Below, in pieces: positions 1 through 9,396 of a stretch of DNA of 64,000 nt; within the stretch, counting starts at the first letter, position 1; each line of letters starts with the position of its first letter. A program made the position numbers and the translations under genes. The notes beneath the pieces are model-generated. The model was not told the origin of the DNA, ran no database searches, and saw only the letters and a list, made by a program, of their open reading frames with translations. The DNA comes from [Clostridium] polysaccharolyticum (lineage in GTDB: Bacteria; Bacillota; Clostridia; Lachnospirales; Lachnospiraceae): the NCBI RefSeq assembly GCF_900111595.1, contig NZ_FOHN01000018.1, positions 1-64,000 on the forward strand, written 5' to 3'.

Positions 1-452
<452 letters not shown>

Positions 453-658
453 GTTTCTATCCTTCCAGAACGAAAAGCTTGGCTTTTTGTTTCCAGAATT
501 CATTTACTATATAGGTGCATCCTCTCAGATGCTGTTCGCGTTCCAGAACCAAAGTTTTGGAACAAATTTATTCTCTGAATTTTCAAGGTTGTTTCACTGT
601 TCAGTTATCAATGTTCTTGGCTGCAGGATTTTCTCTTTTCCTCTCAGCGACGTTTTAT
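453..658 (-). other. rRNA leader region (transcribed spacer upstream of 16S)
   Basis: About 200 nt between the promoter and the mature 16S 5' end, with no credible protein-coding content. It holds short stem-forming stretches of the kind expected for leader processing and antitermination, for example a 'TTGAAAATTCAGAG' block typical of Firmicutes rRNA leaders and inverted repeats near 470-500 and 515-555. No individual boxA can be assigned with certainty. Confidence 0.6.
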
Positions 659-687
659 ATCTTATCACATCTTTCGATGCCTGTCAA
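659..687 (-). promoter_or_regulatory. Sigma-A promoter of the rRNA operon
   Basis: On the minus strand TTGACA (682-687) and TAAGAT (659-664) are separated by exactly 17 nt, about 200 nt before the 16S 5' end. The -35 box is perfect and the -10 box matches 4 of 6 positions. A weaker candidate (TCGACA, 17 nt, TAAAAC) lies further upstream in the AT-rich 710-740 stretch and could be a tandem promoter, common in rRNA operons. Confidence 0.85.
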
Positions 688-727
688 CAAGTTTTTTCTT
701 TCATTTTTTATTTAAATGTTTTACTAT

Positions 728-1525
728 TTAAACATTTTGCTGTCGACTTGGGTTAGTATAACAGACATCTTTATAGTTGTCAATATCTTTTTTATTAAGT
801 TCCCTTTCTCTATTCTTATAATCAGCTTTTGTACAAAAAAAGACGTTATCATAAAACTGTTTCATCTTTTCTGTTCCTAAAGCTGCTTTGAACATATTGG
901 TTGATGGACCACCTGCCTCAATTAGCTTATTTACATAATCTTGTGTGATACTCTGCTTTATTTCCATCCGATTTTCCGATAAACAGCACAGTTTCTGCTC
1001 CATTTCCACATACAAGCTTAGAAATTCTTTTAAAACAGCCGATACTTTCTCTTCTTCAGCTCCAACAGCCTTCGACATACAAACAGAACGGAGATCATCA
1101 TACCAGCTTTCGTTTAGTTCCATATCTTCCCATTCATACTGTTTCTGAAGCTCTTTAAACTTTTCTATATAATTCAAATAAATAGGTTCTTTTTCTTCTA
1201 CCAAGTCATAAAGCTCTATTAATATACTTCTTCTTTCTTCTATATACATACAATCAAATGACAGCATTGGCAGATTCTTATAATAAGGATTTACCACACC
1301 CGAAAGCATCTGTAAGCCTTTTGTCCCGCTTGTATCCATTAATACAAGATGTCCAAGTTTCTCTACCGCATAACTCTTCACATGAAACTTCATATTCTGT
1401 ATAGTCAGGCTGGCAAATTCCCCACAATCTAAATCCTGTACTTTATATTGATTTAACAATACCTCTAAAATCATATTTTTTGCAGATAAGATTAACTGCT
1501 TATTCTTTCCCAAAATTCCTTCCAC
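728..1525 (-). CDS. Ferredoxin-dependent bilin reductase-like protein (tentative)
   Basis: A 265-residue soluble protein without signal peptide or membrane segment. Its layout resembles the ferredoxin-dependent bilin reductase (HY2/PcyA) family: a mid-protein strand pattern 'VVNPYYKNLPMLSFD', which parallels the 'YP....DLPIFG.D' block of PcyA, followed by an acidic/hydrophobic strand. A C-terminal part 'LGTEKMKQFYDNVFF' parallels the family's '.GxexaxxYixxVLFd' ending. Those enzymes reduce biliverdin-type tetrapyrroles. The assignment is from motif memory only and the substrate is unknown. The start is GTG at 1523-1525, preceded by AGGAGG at a 9-nt spacing. The gene sits between the mecA terminator and the rRNA promoter, so it is probably transcribed alone. 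Confidence 0.5.
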   Translation of the reverse strand: MEGILGKNKQLILSAKNMILEVLLNQYKVQDLDCGEFASLTIQNMKFHVKSYAVEKLGHLVLMDTSGTKGLQMLSGVVNPYYKNLPMLSFDCMYIEERRSILIELYDLVEEKEPIYLNYIEKFKELQKQYEWEDMELNESWYDDLRSVCMSKAVGAEEEKVSAVLKEFLSLYVEMEQKLCCLSENRMEIKQSITQDYVNKLIEAGGPSTNMFKAALGTEKMKQFYDNVFFCTKADYKNRERELNKKDIDNYKDVCYTNPSRQQNV

Positions 1526-1586
1526 TATAATTCTCCTCCTTACATTTTCACTCCCGTCTCCGAATCAGTCACTACATAAATAAAAT

Positions 1587-1622
1587 AATAAGGCTGACTT
1601 TGCACTAAAAATCAACCTTATT
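1587..1622 (-). terminator. Intrinsic terminator overlapping the mecA stop
   Basis: On the minus strand an 11-bp stem (AATAAGGTTGA / TCAGCCTTATT, one G-U pair) encloses a 14-nt loop and is followed by a T-rich tract. The left arm is formed by the last codons of mecA, so the terminator overlaps the coding end. Confidence 0.75.
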
Positions 1623-2303
1623 AATTTTCTTTATAACTTTGATAGCTCGATTCAAAATCAAACAGCTAAAATGTTCTTCAACAAAAGCTCTTCTGTCTTC
1701 CTTTTCAGAAACAAACCTTCCATATTCGGATGCCATTGTACAAATAGAGCTGTAATTTACTTTAGACAGCCTTCCCTTTTCTAAAATAGCATAATACTGA
1801 TTTTTCTTTTCATCTTTATATAAACTGCTTTTTACGGTAAGCTTGTCTGGTATAATACAAGAGAACTCTTCAAAATCATTCATTTTATCAAATACATATA
1901 TCTGCATTTGAACATTCACTGATTTTTTCTTCTCATTTACAACTGGCTGGATTTTCTTCTCTTCCACTTCCTGTTCAAACAATTCCTTTAATGATGAAAC
2001 TTTTTCTATAGTTGCTCCTGCCAGCTGCTGAATGATATCTCCCAGATCGTCTTTCTCATCCATTTTTTCGGAAAATGTAATTGCAAGACGATTTTTAGGC
2101 AACATCATAATCTGCATAGCTAATAAACCATCCTTTGGCTCATAGCCAACTTCGTCAGAAGCTCTCTCTACTATAGTATGAAGAAATTCCTGAACTTTAC
2201 TTCTATTTTTAAGAAAATCATCTAATTCAACGTCATATTCTCTCATGTCATCTTCATTTACAATACAACGAACTGTATTATCGTCGATCCTTATAAATTC
2301 CAT
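1605..2303 (-). CDS. mecA: MecA-family adaptor protein for ClpC
   Basis: A 232-residue acidic protein opening with 'MEFIRIDDNTVRC', the characteristic MecA N-terminus. MecA proteins bind substrates through the N-terminal domain (about 1-85) and deliver them to the ClpCP protease through the C-terminal domain (about 135-230); here a low-complexity Glu/Lys-rich linker separates the two. An in-frame ATG further upstream (to 2432) exists, but the family always begins at this Met, so 2303 is preferred. The upstream 'AAGAAAGAGAG' is a modest ribosome binding site. It lies 115 nt after the esterase gene and ends in its own terminator. In Firmicutes MecA affects competence, sporulation and protein quality control; the specific target here is unknown. 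Confidence 0.85.
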   Translation of the reverse strand: MEFIRIDDNTVRCIVNEDDMREYDVELDDFLKNRSKVQEFLHTIVERASDEVGYEPKDGLLAMQIMMLPKNRLAITFSEKMDEKDDLGDIIQQLAGATIEKVSSLKELFEQEVEEKKIQPVVNEKKKSVNVQMQIYVFDKMNDFEEFSCIIPDKLTVKSSLYKDEKKNQYYAILEKGRLSKVNYSSICTMASEYGRFVSEKEDRRAFVEEHFSCLILNRAIKVIKKINKVDF

Positions 2304-2418
2304 TCTTACACTCTCTTTCTTACTGTTCCATTTCCACTTCATTGTATCGTATTTCAATGCGCTTTTCAAATACTTTTTACGAAAGGGATAAATCTTAAAA
2401 CATACTGTAATGATAATT

Positions 2419-3444
2419 TTATTCTGTTTCAAACGCCTTTCGTAATAATTCGCATCTTAACTTCATAGTTTTCTTCGTAACTTCCAGTTCCTGATTCTGA
2501 TCATATGCATGAAATGTTCTCTTCATATCATTGAAATAAACATCATACCCATGTTCTTCCAATATAGAAGCGTATAATTCTCCCTCGTCATGCAAACAGT
2601 CATACTCTTCCACTTCTACATAAGCATTGCACAAGTCTTCAAAGTTTGTCTGTTCCACTAGGCTAAGATAAGGACGAAGCTCAGCATTAAGCTGAGGCTT
2701 AATATACTTGAAAATCCTTCTATCACACTCAGCGTTCCATCCTGGAGTATCTGTAAAACGTTTCATTGACTCACTTGACATAGAAAGATCAGTCGCTGGA
2801 TAAATTAACATCTGATAACAAAATTTAGGTCCCTTCTGATCTCTGGTATAATGTGCTAATGCAGCCGCAAAAGTCCCCCCCGCACTATCACCACCTACTG
2901 CAATATGCTCTTTATCAATATTCAGACGTCCTGCATTCTCATACACCCATAAAAAACCTTTATAACAGTCCTTTAAGGCAGTTTCAAATTTAACTTTCGT
3001 TAGAGTTCTATATCGTACAGAAATCACTCTGCAGTTTGCATATTTAGCATAATTGGCTGCAATTTTATGATAGGTAGGTAAGTAGTCCACGTAGAACCCT
3101 CCACCATGTAAATATAAAAGACATGGAAGAGTTTCATTTTCTGTTCCTTCTGGTTCATACAGATACGAATCAATTATTTCATTGTCAAAAGTTTGAATCT
3201 GAACTGTCGTTCTTTTCACACCCTTTACAAATTTACCTTTACCTCCTGTCATAAAGACATTAAACAAACGAAATCCAATGGGATTACATAAAAATACTGG
3301 CAATTTGGATAGATCTTTATCTGGAATTTCATCTAAAAAATTATACTTTTTCCTCATTTCATGCACTTCCATTTTCCTTCTTAAAAACAAAGCAGCACCT
3401 GCTATCGCTGCACCGCCAATTATGTATTTCCCCTTATTCTTCAT
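2419..3444 (-). CDS. Membrane-anchored alpha/beta hydrolase (HSL/family IV esterase)
   Basis: 341 residues from the ATG at 3442-3444, which has a good AAGGAAGTG ribosome binding site; an upstream in-frame start (3531) has no such support. Near the N-terminus a hydrophobic stretch 'YIIGGAAIAGAALFL' followed by RRK suggests an anchor with the enzyme inside or tethered. The body has the HSL-family signature: oxyanion motif HGGGF, nucleophile elbow GGDSAGG, a likely catalytic Asp in 'EEYDCLHDEG' and His in 'TFHAYD'. Such enzymes hydrolyse acyl or acetyl esters; the substrate cannot be told. Usual family length is 300-350 residues, so it looks complete. Confidence 0.85.
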   Translation of the reverse strand: MKNKGKYIIGGAAIAGAALFLRRKMEVHEMRKKYNFLDEIPDKDLSKLPVFLCNPIGFRLFNVFMTGGKGKFVKGVKRTTVQIQTFDNEIIDSYLYEPEGTENETLPCLLYLHGGGFYVDYLPTYHKIAANYAKYANCRVISVRYRTLTKVKFETALKDCYKGFLWVYENAGRLNIDKEHIAVGGDSAGGTFAAALAHYTRDQKGPKFCYQMLIYPATDLSMSSESMKRFTDTPGWNAECDRRIFKYIKPQLNAELRPYLSLVEQTNFEDLCNAYVEVEEYDCLHDEGELYASILEEHGYDVYFNDMKRTFHAYDQNQELEVTKKTMKLRCELLRKAFETE

Positions 3445-3523
3445 ACAAACACTTCCTTTATCTTTTATCTTTTTGTTATTGTTTTTTATGATTCCTCTTT
3501 TATTATAACGGAATACTAAAAAA

Positions 3524-3542
3524 AAGAGCAATAGCCACTCTT
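3524..3542 (-). terminator. Probable intrinsic terminator after the phosphate cotransporter gene
   Basis: Minus-strand hairpin AAGAG...CTCTT with a 9-nt loop, followed directly by a run of eight T. The stem is short, so this is a modest call, but position (29 nt after the stop) and T-run fit. Confidence 0.5.
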
Positions 3543-3570
3543 AACTATTCCTCTTTATCTTTTATAAAAA

Positions 3571-5229
3571 TTACTGTACTACACGTATAGGCTCAAGAGC
3601 CTCAGCCCTTGTTACAGTATGATGATAACGTATTCTGGATGCCTGTGCAATATTGAGACAATGATCGGAAATACGTTCTAAATCAACTAATGTTTCAACA
3701 AAAATAAGACCTTCCTGTGATTTACATATAGACTCGTTTAAACGCCTGATATTATCTACTTTCATATCTTCTACAATGTTATCAATCTGATCTTCCAGCT
3801 GATAAATCTGGTCGTAACGTATTTGCTCTGGATGATACAGATGTTCACAAGCTTCTTCATAAATGCGATACACGTTCTTCACCAATACATCCAATTGTCT
3901 CTTTGCCTCATCAGATACCGTTAAACTCTCTTCCAGAAAACGATTTGCATAACCTAATAAGTTTTCTGCATGGTCACCAATACGTTCCAAATCACTAATA
4001 ACATGGAACAGGTTACCTACATGCTTTGCTTCTTCATCTGTGGTTTCCATTGCACTTGCACGAATCAGTGCATCCGTAATGCCACGGTTAAGAAAATCTA
4101 TTGTCTCTTCTATATTATTAAACTCATCCGGATCAAAAGGCTTATCCGCAAAGTATGTCTTTGTTGCACGATCTAAATTAATTTTTACTAAATCAATCAT
4201 ACGTTTGACTTCTGCATCAATCTGTTCCACTAAAACAGGACAAGAACGGTAGCCTGCTTCATTGATGAATTTCAGCTTGCATTGTTCCTGTTCATCTTCT
4301 CCTGGGATAATCATCTTAGACAGTTTTGCCAAATGTGCAGCAAATGGAAGCAGCACTGCTACTGTTGTACAGTTGAAAATTGTATTTGCGTTAGCAAGCT
4401 GCCTGCTTGGGTCATGGGCCGTACCTGCCACTAAATCTATAATAGGGGTAAACTGTGCTAATATTAAGAACAGCATCATGCCAATGCTTTCGAATAATAC
4501 CACAATTAATGCAACTCGCTTTGCATCTTTTCTGCCACCGATTGACGCAATTGCTGGGGCAACACTTGCACCGATGTTCATGCCCATCATAACAAAGAAT
4601 GCATGCTGGAAACTAATAATTCCACTGGCTGCCATTACCTGCAGCACACCAACAGAGGCAGAGGCACTCTGTATGATAACAGTAAAAACAATACCAACCA
4701 AAACAGCTAAAATAGGATTTGACAGGCCAGCAAGAATATCCCTAAACCACTGAACATCTCTTAATGGCTTCATGGCTTCACTCATTTTTCCTAAACCGAT
4801 AAAAAGCACGCCCAAACTTGTAATAATCTGACCGAGGCATTTTACTTTTTTCTTTTTAGAAAACATCGTAAGTGCCACACCTATAAAAGCAATAACTGGA
4901 GCAATTTCTGTAATGTTAAAGGCAATTAACTGGCCTGTCATGGTTGTACCAATTTTGGCACCCATCAAAACACCAACAGAACGTTCAAGCTGCATAACTC
5001 CTGCATTTACAAACCCTACTACCATAACACACATGGCATTGGAACTTTGAATTAATGCAGTTAAGCCAGCTCCTACTAACATTGCAATAAAACGGCTGGC
5101 TGTAAGTTTCTCCAGAATCTTTTTCAGGTATGAACCTGCCATCTGCTTTAAGCCATCACCCATCAGGTTCATTCCAAATATAAATAAAGCTAGTCCACCT
5201 AATAGGGCAAATACATTTGATATTTCCAT
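3571..5229 (-). CDS. Na+/phosphate cotransporter family protein with PhoU-like C-terminal domain
   Basis: 552 residues. The N-terminal half (about 1-310) has about eight hydrophobic helices and the inverted-repeat QSS-type motifs of the NaPi-II/NptA family ('GLTALIQSSNAMCV' and 'IIQSASASVGV'). The C-terminal part (about 345-540) is a helical PhoU-like regulatory domain with the 'DLERIGDHAENL' and 'DLERISDHCLNI' repeats. It is expected to import inorganic phosphate with sodium, or to export it, as debated for bacterial members. Standing alone, it has no pst or phoR neighbour. The upstream ribosome binding site is weak, so the start rests on family length. Confidence 0.9.
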   Translation of the reverse strand: MEISNVFALLGGLALFIFGMNLMGDGLKQMAGSYLKKILEKLTASRFIAMLVGAGLTALIQSSNAMCVMVVGFVNAGVMQLERSVGVLMGAKIGTTMTGQLIAFNITEIAPVIAFIGVALTMFSKKKKVKCLGQIITSLGVLFIGLGKMSEAMKPLRDVQWFRDILAGLSNPILAVLVGIVFTVIIQSASASVGVLQVMAASGIISFQHAFFVMMGMNIGASVAPAIASIGGRKDAKRVALIVVLFESIGMMLFLILAQFTPIIDLVAGTAHDPSRQLANANTIFNCTTVAVLLPFAAHLAKLSKMIIPGEDEQEQCKLKFINEAGYRSCPVLVEQIDAEVKRMIDLVKINLDRATKTYFADKPFDPDEFNNIEETIDFLNRGITDALIRASAMETTDEEAKHVGNLFHVISDLERIGDHAENLLGYANRFLEESLTVSDEAKRQLDVLVKNVYRIYEEACEHLYHPEQIRYDQIYQLEDQIDNIVEDMKVDNIRRLNESICKSQEGLIFVETLVDLERISDHCLNIAQASRIRYHHTVTRAEALEPIRVVQ

Positions 5230-5422
5230 ATAGTTATGTTCTCTATTTCAAGAACATATGTCACCTCATTCCGCAATTTGTTAAATTAATTGTAAAAGAG
5301 AATTGTTAAATCTACTACACCGTTTTGTAAAATCTATGTAAAGTATTTGTGTCAATCCAGATAAACACTGACTTTCACAGCATATTTTACATATAATCAA
5401 ACTACAAACATAATATTATTGT
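5230..5422. other. Intergenic region, 193 nt, AT-rich
   Basis: Lies between mltG and the phosphate cotransporter gene. A TTGACA-like box is present on the minus strand near 5350, but no -10 box stands at proper spacing, so no promoter is called. No hairpin with T-run and no coding sequence seen. Confidence 0.5.
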
Positions 5423-6769
5423 CTATTTTAACCCATTTTTAATTTCTTCCCAAATTGCTTGATGCTCTTTGTAGGTCTCTGAATAATAATATTTCCCCTT
5501 TTTGCTGGAACAGAAAAACAAATAATTTGTATTATTTGGATATAAGGCTGCCTGAATTGCCTTTTTTCCAGGATTGCAGATTGGTCCACTTGGCAATGCT
5601 TTACATTTGTAAGTATTGTAATATACGTTATAACGGTCCTTGTTTCCTGTTATATAAGGTTTTATGTAGTGCTCTACATAATTAATGGTAGCATCACACT
5701 GAAGTTTTTCGGAAGAACTCAGACGGTTGTGTAACACAGATGAGACATTCGCCTGCTCTGTGCTTATTGAAACTTCTTTTTCAATGATAGAAGCAATTGC
5801 AAGCACCTGATCCAAAGTATATCCTAGTTCCTTGGCTCTTGCTTCCTGAGCTTTTGTCAACTGGTTCCCTGTATTCTTTAAAATTTTTGCAAGAACATCT
5901 TCTGGTGCTGTATTTCGGTAAAACTCATAGGTACTTGGATACAAATACCCCTCTAAATAGAAACAGCGTGCGGATGTTTTCTTAACATCTTTTAAAAACC
6001 AGTAAGAGGAAGGCATTACTGCATTCGCAGCCTTTATAAATGCTTTTGTTGACTGACAGACTCCTTTTTTCACTGTTAAATCTGCAATCTGTGCTAAAGA
6101 ATATCCTTCTGGTATCGTCAATCTAACGATACTAGATAACTCGTTTGCGCTTTTAAAACTTACTGTATCTGCTTTCGGCAGTGAAGTTACTGCTTTATAA
6201 GGATTGTAAACAATAATGCTTTTTAAATTCGGGGAATTATAATATGCTTGGCTGATTTTCTTTTTTCCTTCTGAATCCCCAGTGGAAATAAAAGAATATC
6301 CTGCAGCTTTTGGAAACACATAACGGAATACTTTCACATCTGCCATTAATGCACCGCTTCCTGATGAAATATAAGATTTTGCAGAAAGTTTCACTTTTTT
6401 TACCTTTGCATTTTTGCTGGCATACATATAGGCATACTGTGAATTCTTCGTAAGTACTATTTTCTTTCCATTCTTTTTGTTTTTAATAGCTGCCTTATTC
6501 TGCTCCCAATTATATTCATAGGATAACACTGACATATAGGAGCTTACTTTTTTAACTGGAACCATGACTTTTCCAGATGATTTTTCAATTCTCTGGGTTG
6601 TTTTGCCGCCGTTTAAGTCATAGTATGTATAATGTCCACTGGAATTTCCTACTAAAAGCCCATACTCAGCTGCCGCTGCATTTACTGTAACACTCTTACA
6701 GCTTAATATACCTATGCATACTACGGCTCCCGTTACGAACCATTTCAATTTCTGTTTTACATGTTTCAT
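5423..6769 (-). CDS. mltG: Endolytic transglycosylase MltG (YceG family) with an N-terminal copper-amine-oxidase-like domain
   Basis: 448 residues from the ATG at 6767-6769, which has GAAGGA upstream; an earlier in-frame ATG (6802) lacks a binding site. It begins with a basic N-terminus and a signal/anchor helix 'WFVTGAVVCIGILSC' ending near 'NAAAA'. A domain (about 60-130) with 'KSSGKVMVPVKKVSSYM' resembles the copper-amine-oxidase N-terminal-like repeat of Firmicutes surface proteins. Then comes a short LysM-like element 'IPEGYSLAQIADL' and the YceG catalytic domain with 'FLEGYLYPSTYEFYR' and 'AIASIIEKE', whose Glu is the expected catalytic residue. MltG cuts nascent glycan strands at the membrane and sets their length. 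The extra N-terminal domain is unlike the E. coli protein. Confidence 0.88.
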   Translation of the reverse strand: MKHVKQKLKWFVTGAVVCIGILSCKSVTVNAAAAEYGLLVGNSSGHYTYYDLNGGKTTQRIEKSSGKVMVPVKKVSSYMSVLSYEYNWEQNKAAIKNKKNGKKIVLTKNSQYAYMYASKNAKVKKVKLSAKSYISSGSGALMADVKVFRYVFPKAAGYSFISTGDSEGKKKISQAYYNSPNLKSIIVYNPYKAVTSLPKADTVSFKSANELSSIVRLTIPEGYSLAQIADLTVKKGVCQSTKAFIKAANAVMPSSYWFLKDVKKTSARCFYLEGYLYPSTYEFYRNTAPEDVLAKILKNTGNQLTKAQEARAKELGYTLDQVLAIASIIEKEVSISTEQANVSSVLHNRLSSSEKLQCDATINYVEHYIKPYITGNKDRYNVYYNTYKCKALPSGPICNPGKKAIQAALYPNNTNYLFFCSSKKGKYYYSETYKEHQAIWEEIKNGLK

Positions 6770-6804
6770 TTTTCCTTCTTCTCCCTGTTTTTTCGATTGC
6801 ATTT

Positions 6805-6842
6805 AAAATACCCTACAATAGCAGATTAGCCAATGCAGGGCA
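6805..6842 (-). terminator. Strong hairpin terminator between the pseudouridine synthase gene and mltG
   Basis: On the minus strand TGCCCTGCATTGGC pairs with GCTATTGTAGGGTA (three G-U pairs, one mismatch) around a short loop, then TTTT. The complement also has a TTATTTT tract, so it may work in both directions. It lies just after the rluD-like stop codon. Confidence 0.7.
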
Positions 6843-6847
6843 TTATT

Positions 6848-7792
6848 TTAACTAAGTTTCCTTATCAGCTCAGAAAAGTACTCTGGTAATGGAGCGGAAA
6901 ACTCCACATACTCTTTTGTGGCTGGGTGCAGGAATCCAAGTGTCTTAGCATGTAACGTCTGGCCTTCCAGCTGATAAATGGATTTTTTCGGTCCATATAC
7001 ATCATCTCCAAGCAATGGGTGCTGAATACTAGCCATATGCACACGAATCTGATGCGTTCTGCCTGTCTCTAAATGACACTTTATATAAGAAAAATTCTGC
7101 TTTAGATTCTGTATCACTTCATAGTGTGTTACTGCATTTTTCCCGTTTTTATAATTGACAGCCATCTTTTTTCGTTCTACGGGATGTCTGCCGATAGGTG
7201 CATCGACTTTTCCCTTAGGTTCTGAAAAATGATTATGCACAATAGCATGGTATTCCCTGGTAATGGAGTGTTCCTTTAGCTGTTCTGCAATGCAGTTATG
7301 TGCCTTATCGTTTTTACATATGACAATTACCCCTGTGGTATTCATGTCAATCCGATGTACAATACCTGGCCTCATAACCCCATTAATTCCAGATAATTCA
7401 TCCTTACAATGATACAAAAGGCCATTTACAACTGTTCCAGAATAATGTCCTGCCGCAGGATGCACAACCATTCCCTTTCCTTTATTAATCACAATAATAT
7501 CTGAATCTTCGTATAAAATATCCAATGGTATATTTTCTGGAAGAATATCCGGCTCTTCTGGTTCTGGTATAACTACCTGTATCTCATCATTCCGGTTTAC
7601 TTTATAATTTGCCTTAACTGATTTTCCTGCAATGGTCACATTACCATCTTTTATTAGCTTCTGAATATAAGAACGGGAACTTTCTGCCATACATTCGCTT
7701 AAATATTTATCGATTCTTGACTGGCTTTTTTCTTCTTCAACCACAAATTCCAAAATATCCTGTTCCAATTCTTCCATTTTTTCATTTTGCAT
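6848..7792 (-). CDS. RluA/RluD-family 23S rRNA pseudouridine synthase (YlyB-like)
   Basis: 314 residues. An N-terminal S4 RNA-binding domain (about 15-75, 'SRIDKYLSECMAESSRSYIQKLI') precedes the pseudouridine synthase fold with the catalytic Asp in 'VHRIDMNTTGVIV' and 'GRTHQIRVHMA'. It isomerises uridine to pseudouridine in large-subunit rRNA; in Bacillus the equivalent ylyB also follows lspA. The start overlaps the end of lspA by 11 nt, indicating translational coupling. A second in-frame ATG five codons in is an alternative start. Confidence 0.92.
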   Translation of the reverse strand: MQNEKMEELEQDILEFVVEEEKSQSRIDKYLSECMAESSRSYIQKLIKDGNVTIAGKSVKANYKVNRNDEIQVVIPEPEEPDILPENIPLDILYEDSDIIVINKGKGMVVHPAAGHYSGTVVNGLLYHCKDELSGINGVMRPGIVHRIDMNTTGVIVICKNDKAHNCIAEQLKEHSITREYHAIVHNHFSEPKGKVDAPIGRHPVERKKMAVNYKNGKNAVTHYEVIQNLKQNFSYIKCHLETGRTHQIRVHMASIQHPLLGDDVYGPKKSIYQLEGQTLHAKTLGFLHPATKEYVEFSAPLPEYFSELIRKLS

Positions 7793-8264
7793 GAAAATTT
7801 AAATCCTCTTCTTTATAATAAAATAATATCAGACAAACAAGCCCAATCAGTGAAACGGTTACATAACAGTCCGCTACGTTAAATATTGGGAAATCAATCA
7901 AACTGAAATATAAAAAATCAATTACGTAGTTCTTTATGATTCTATCCATTAAGTTTCCTGCTGCTCCTGCTCCAAGAAAAACCATAGCTACTTGCAATGG
8001 TATCATTTTCTTAATTGCAGGGATACGATAATAATAATAACCTAAAACAGCTAAAATCACAATTGTAAAAACAACAAATACTATTGTTTTATTTTGAAAA
8101 AGTCCAAAAGCAATTCCTCTATTTTCCAGATATCGTAGTTCAAAAACACCTTTCCAGACAACGACAGGTTCTTTTCCTCTAAGCGTAACTGCAGCCCAGT
8201 GCTTTGTCAGCTGATCAAGAAGTACAAGAAAAACTATACCTAAAATACCCTTTACATATTTCAT
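7782..8264 (-). CDS. lspA: Lipoprotein signal peptidase (signal peptidase II)
   Basis: 160 residues with four predicted membrane helices. The two catalytic aspartates are visible in 'AGNLMDRI' and 'FNVADCYV', and the family motif 'LENRGIAFGLF' is present. It removes signal peptides from diacylglyceryl-modified prolipoproteins at the membrane. The DD-carboxypeptidase at 15034-16002 has a lipobox and would be one client. It starts 10 nt after aroB and is coupled to the downstream pseudouridine synthase. Confidence 0.96.
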   Translation of the reverse strand: MKYVKGILGIVFLVLLDQLTKHWAAVTLRGKEPVVVWKGVFELRYLENRGIAFGLFQNKTIVFVVFTIVILAVLGYYYYRIPAIKKMIPLQVAMVFLGAGAAGNLMDRIIKNYVIDFLYFSLIDFPIFNVADCYVTVSLIGLVCLILFYYKEEDLNFHAK

Positions 8265-8274
8265 TTTGAAATCC

Positions 8275-9375
8275 TTAATTGCCTTTCTTATTCATTAGAT
8301 AATTGATTGCATCCCGCATCTCTTCATCTGTTACAGTATTGTCGATATATCCTTTTCCGATACACTCTAACAGAATAAATTTAATGGAACCTGCCTCCAT
8401 TTTTTTATCATTTTTCGTACCGTCAATAATCTTTTCTACATCCATATCTTTTAGCTTTGTTGGAAGCTTTAATACTTCTAAAAGATTTTCAAAAGCGGAA
8501 AGTTCCTGTTCCATCACATTCCCCCGCTTTACATTCATATAGAGTGCCGCTGCCATTCCTAAAGCCACACATTGTCCATGTAAAAGTGAAAAATTACTGT
8601 TTTTCTCTATGGAATGTCCAATCGTATGTCCATAATTTAATAATGCACGTTCGCCTTTTTCTGTGGCATCTCTCTGCACAATATCCCGCTTAAACATGCA
8701 TGATTTATAAACGGTTTCCTGAAGAATGGCTTCCTCATGCTGATAGATTTCTCCTAGATGTTCTGTAATCCAGGACAGAAATTCTGCATCTTGAATCATG
8801 CCATACTTTACAATTTCTGCAAATCCATTATAGTAATGCTCCTCTGTCAAGGTACGCAGAGCTGAAATATTCATATAAACAGCGGATGGCTGATGAAATG
8901 CTCCCACCATGTTTTTATAACACATAAAATCCACACCTGTTTTTCCACCTACACTGCTATCTACCATAGCAAGCAAAGAAGTAGGAATCTGGATAAAACG
9001 GATTCCTCGTAAATAAGTAGCTGCTGTGAAACCTGTTAAATCACCTACTACACCACCACCTAAGGCAACTAACATATCATTCCGGTCAAAATGATTTAAT
9101 ATCAGATGTTCATAAACTAATTGAACCGTATCAATGTTCTTAGAAGCTTCCCCTGCAGGAAAGACATAACTAGTTACAAAGCCTGCACACTCTTTCAGCT
9201 TTGCTTCCACTTCTTCTAAATAATATTCTGCAACATTCGTATCCGATACAATACAGATTTTACGTTTTTTTAAATCAAACTTCGCAAGTATCTCCCCTAA
9301 ACCGGAAAAGTCTTTCTCGTAATAAATATTATATATTTCTTTTCCTTTATCACTAACCGTTAAAACCTTATTCAT
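8275..9375 (-). CDS. aroB: 3-dehydroquinate synthase
   Basis: 366 residues, full length for the family. Diagnostic motifs are the NAD-binding 'GGGVVGDLTGF', the substrate-site stretch 'PTSLLAMVDSSVGGKTGV' and the metal-site 'NYGHTIGHSIE'. The enzyme converts DAHP to 3-dehydroquinate, the second step of the shikimate pathway, in the cytoplasm. No other aro gene is next to it; it lies between divIVA and lspA. A GGAGG ribosome binding site precedes the ATG. Confidence 0.97.
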   Translation of the reverse strand: MNKVLTVSDKGKEIYNIYYEKDFSGLGEILAKFDLKKRKICIVSDTNVAEYYLEEVEAKLKECAGFVTSYVFPAGEASKNIDTVQLVYEHLILNHFDRNDMLVALGGGVVGDLTGFTAATYLRGIRFIQIPTSLLAMVDSSVGGKTGVDFMCYKNMVGAFHQPSAVYMNISALRTLTEEHYYNGFAEIVKYGMIQDAEFLSWITEHLGEIYQHEEAILQETVYKSCMFKRDIVQRDATEKGERALLNYGHTIGHSIEKNSNFSLLHGQCVALGMAAALYMNVKRGNVMEQELSAFENLLEVLKLPTKLKDMDVEKIIDGTKNDKKMEAGSIKFILLECIGKGYIDNTVTDEEMRDAINYLMNKKGN

Positions 9376-9396
9376 TTTTGTCCTCCATTGTGTTTA

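Noticed and set aside
487-756. Plus-strand reading frame of 89 codons in the rRNA leader
   Set aside because: It lies antisense to the rRNA leader and promoter, has no ribosome binding site, and its translation has no recognisable features.
4262-4753. Plus-strand frame of 163 codons antisense to the phosphate cotransporter gene
   Set aside because: Shadow of a well-supported membrane protein gene on the minus strand; no binding site.
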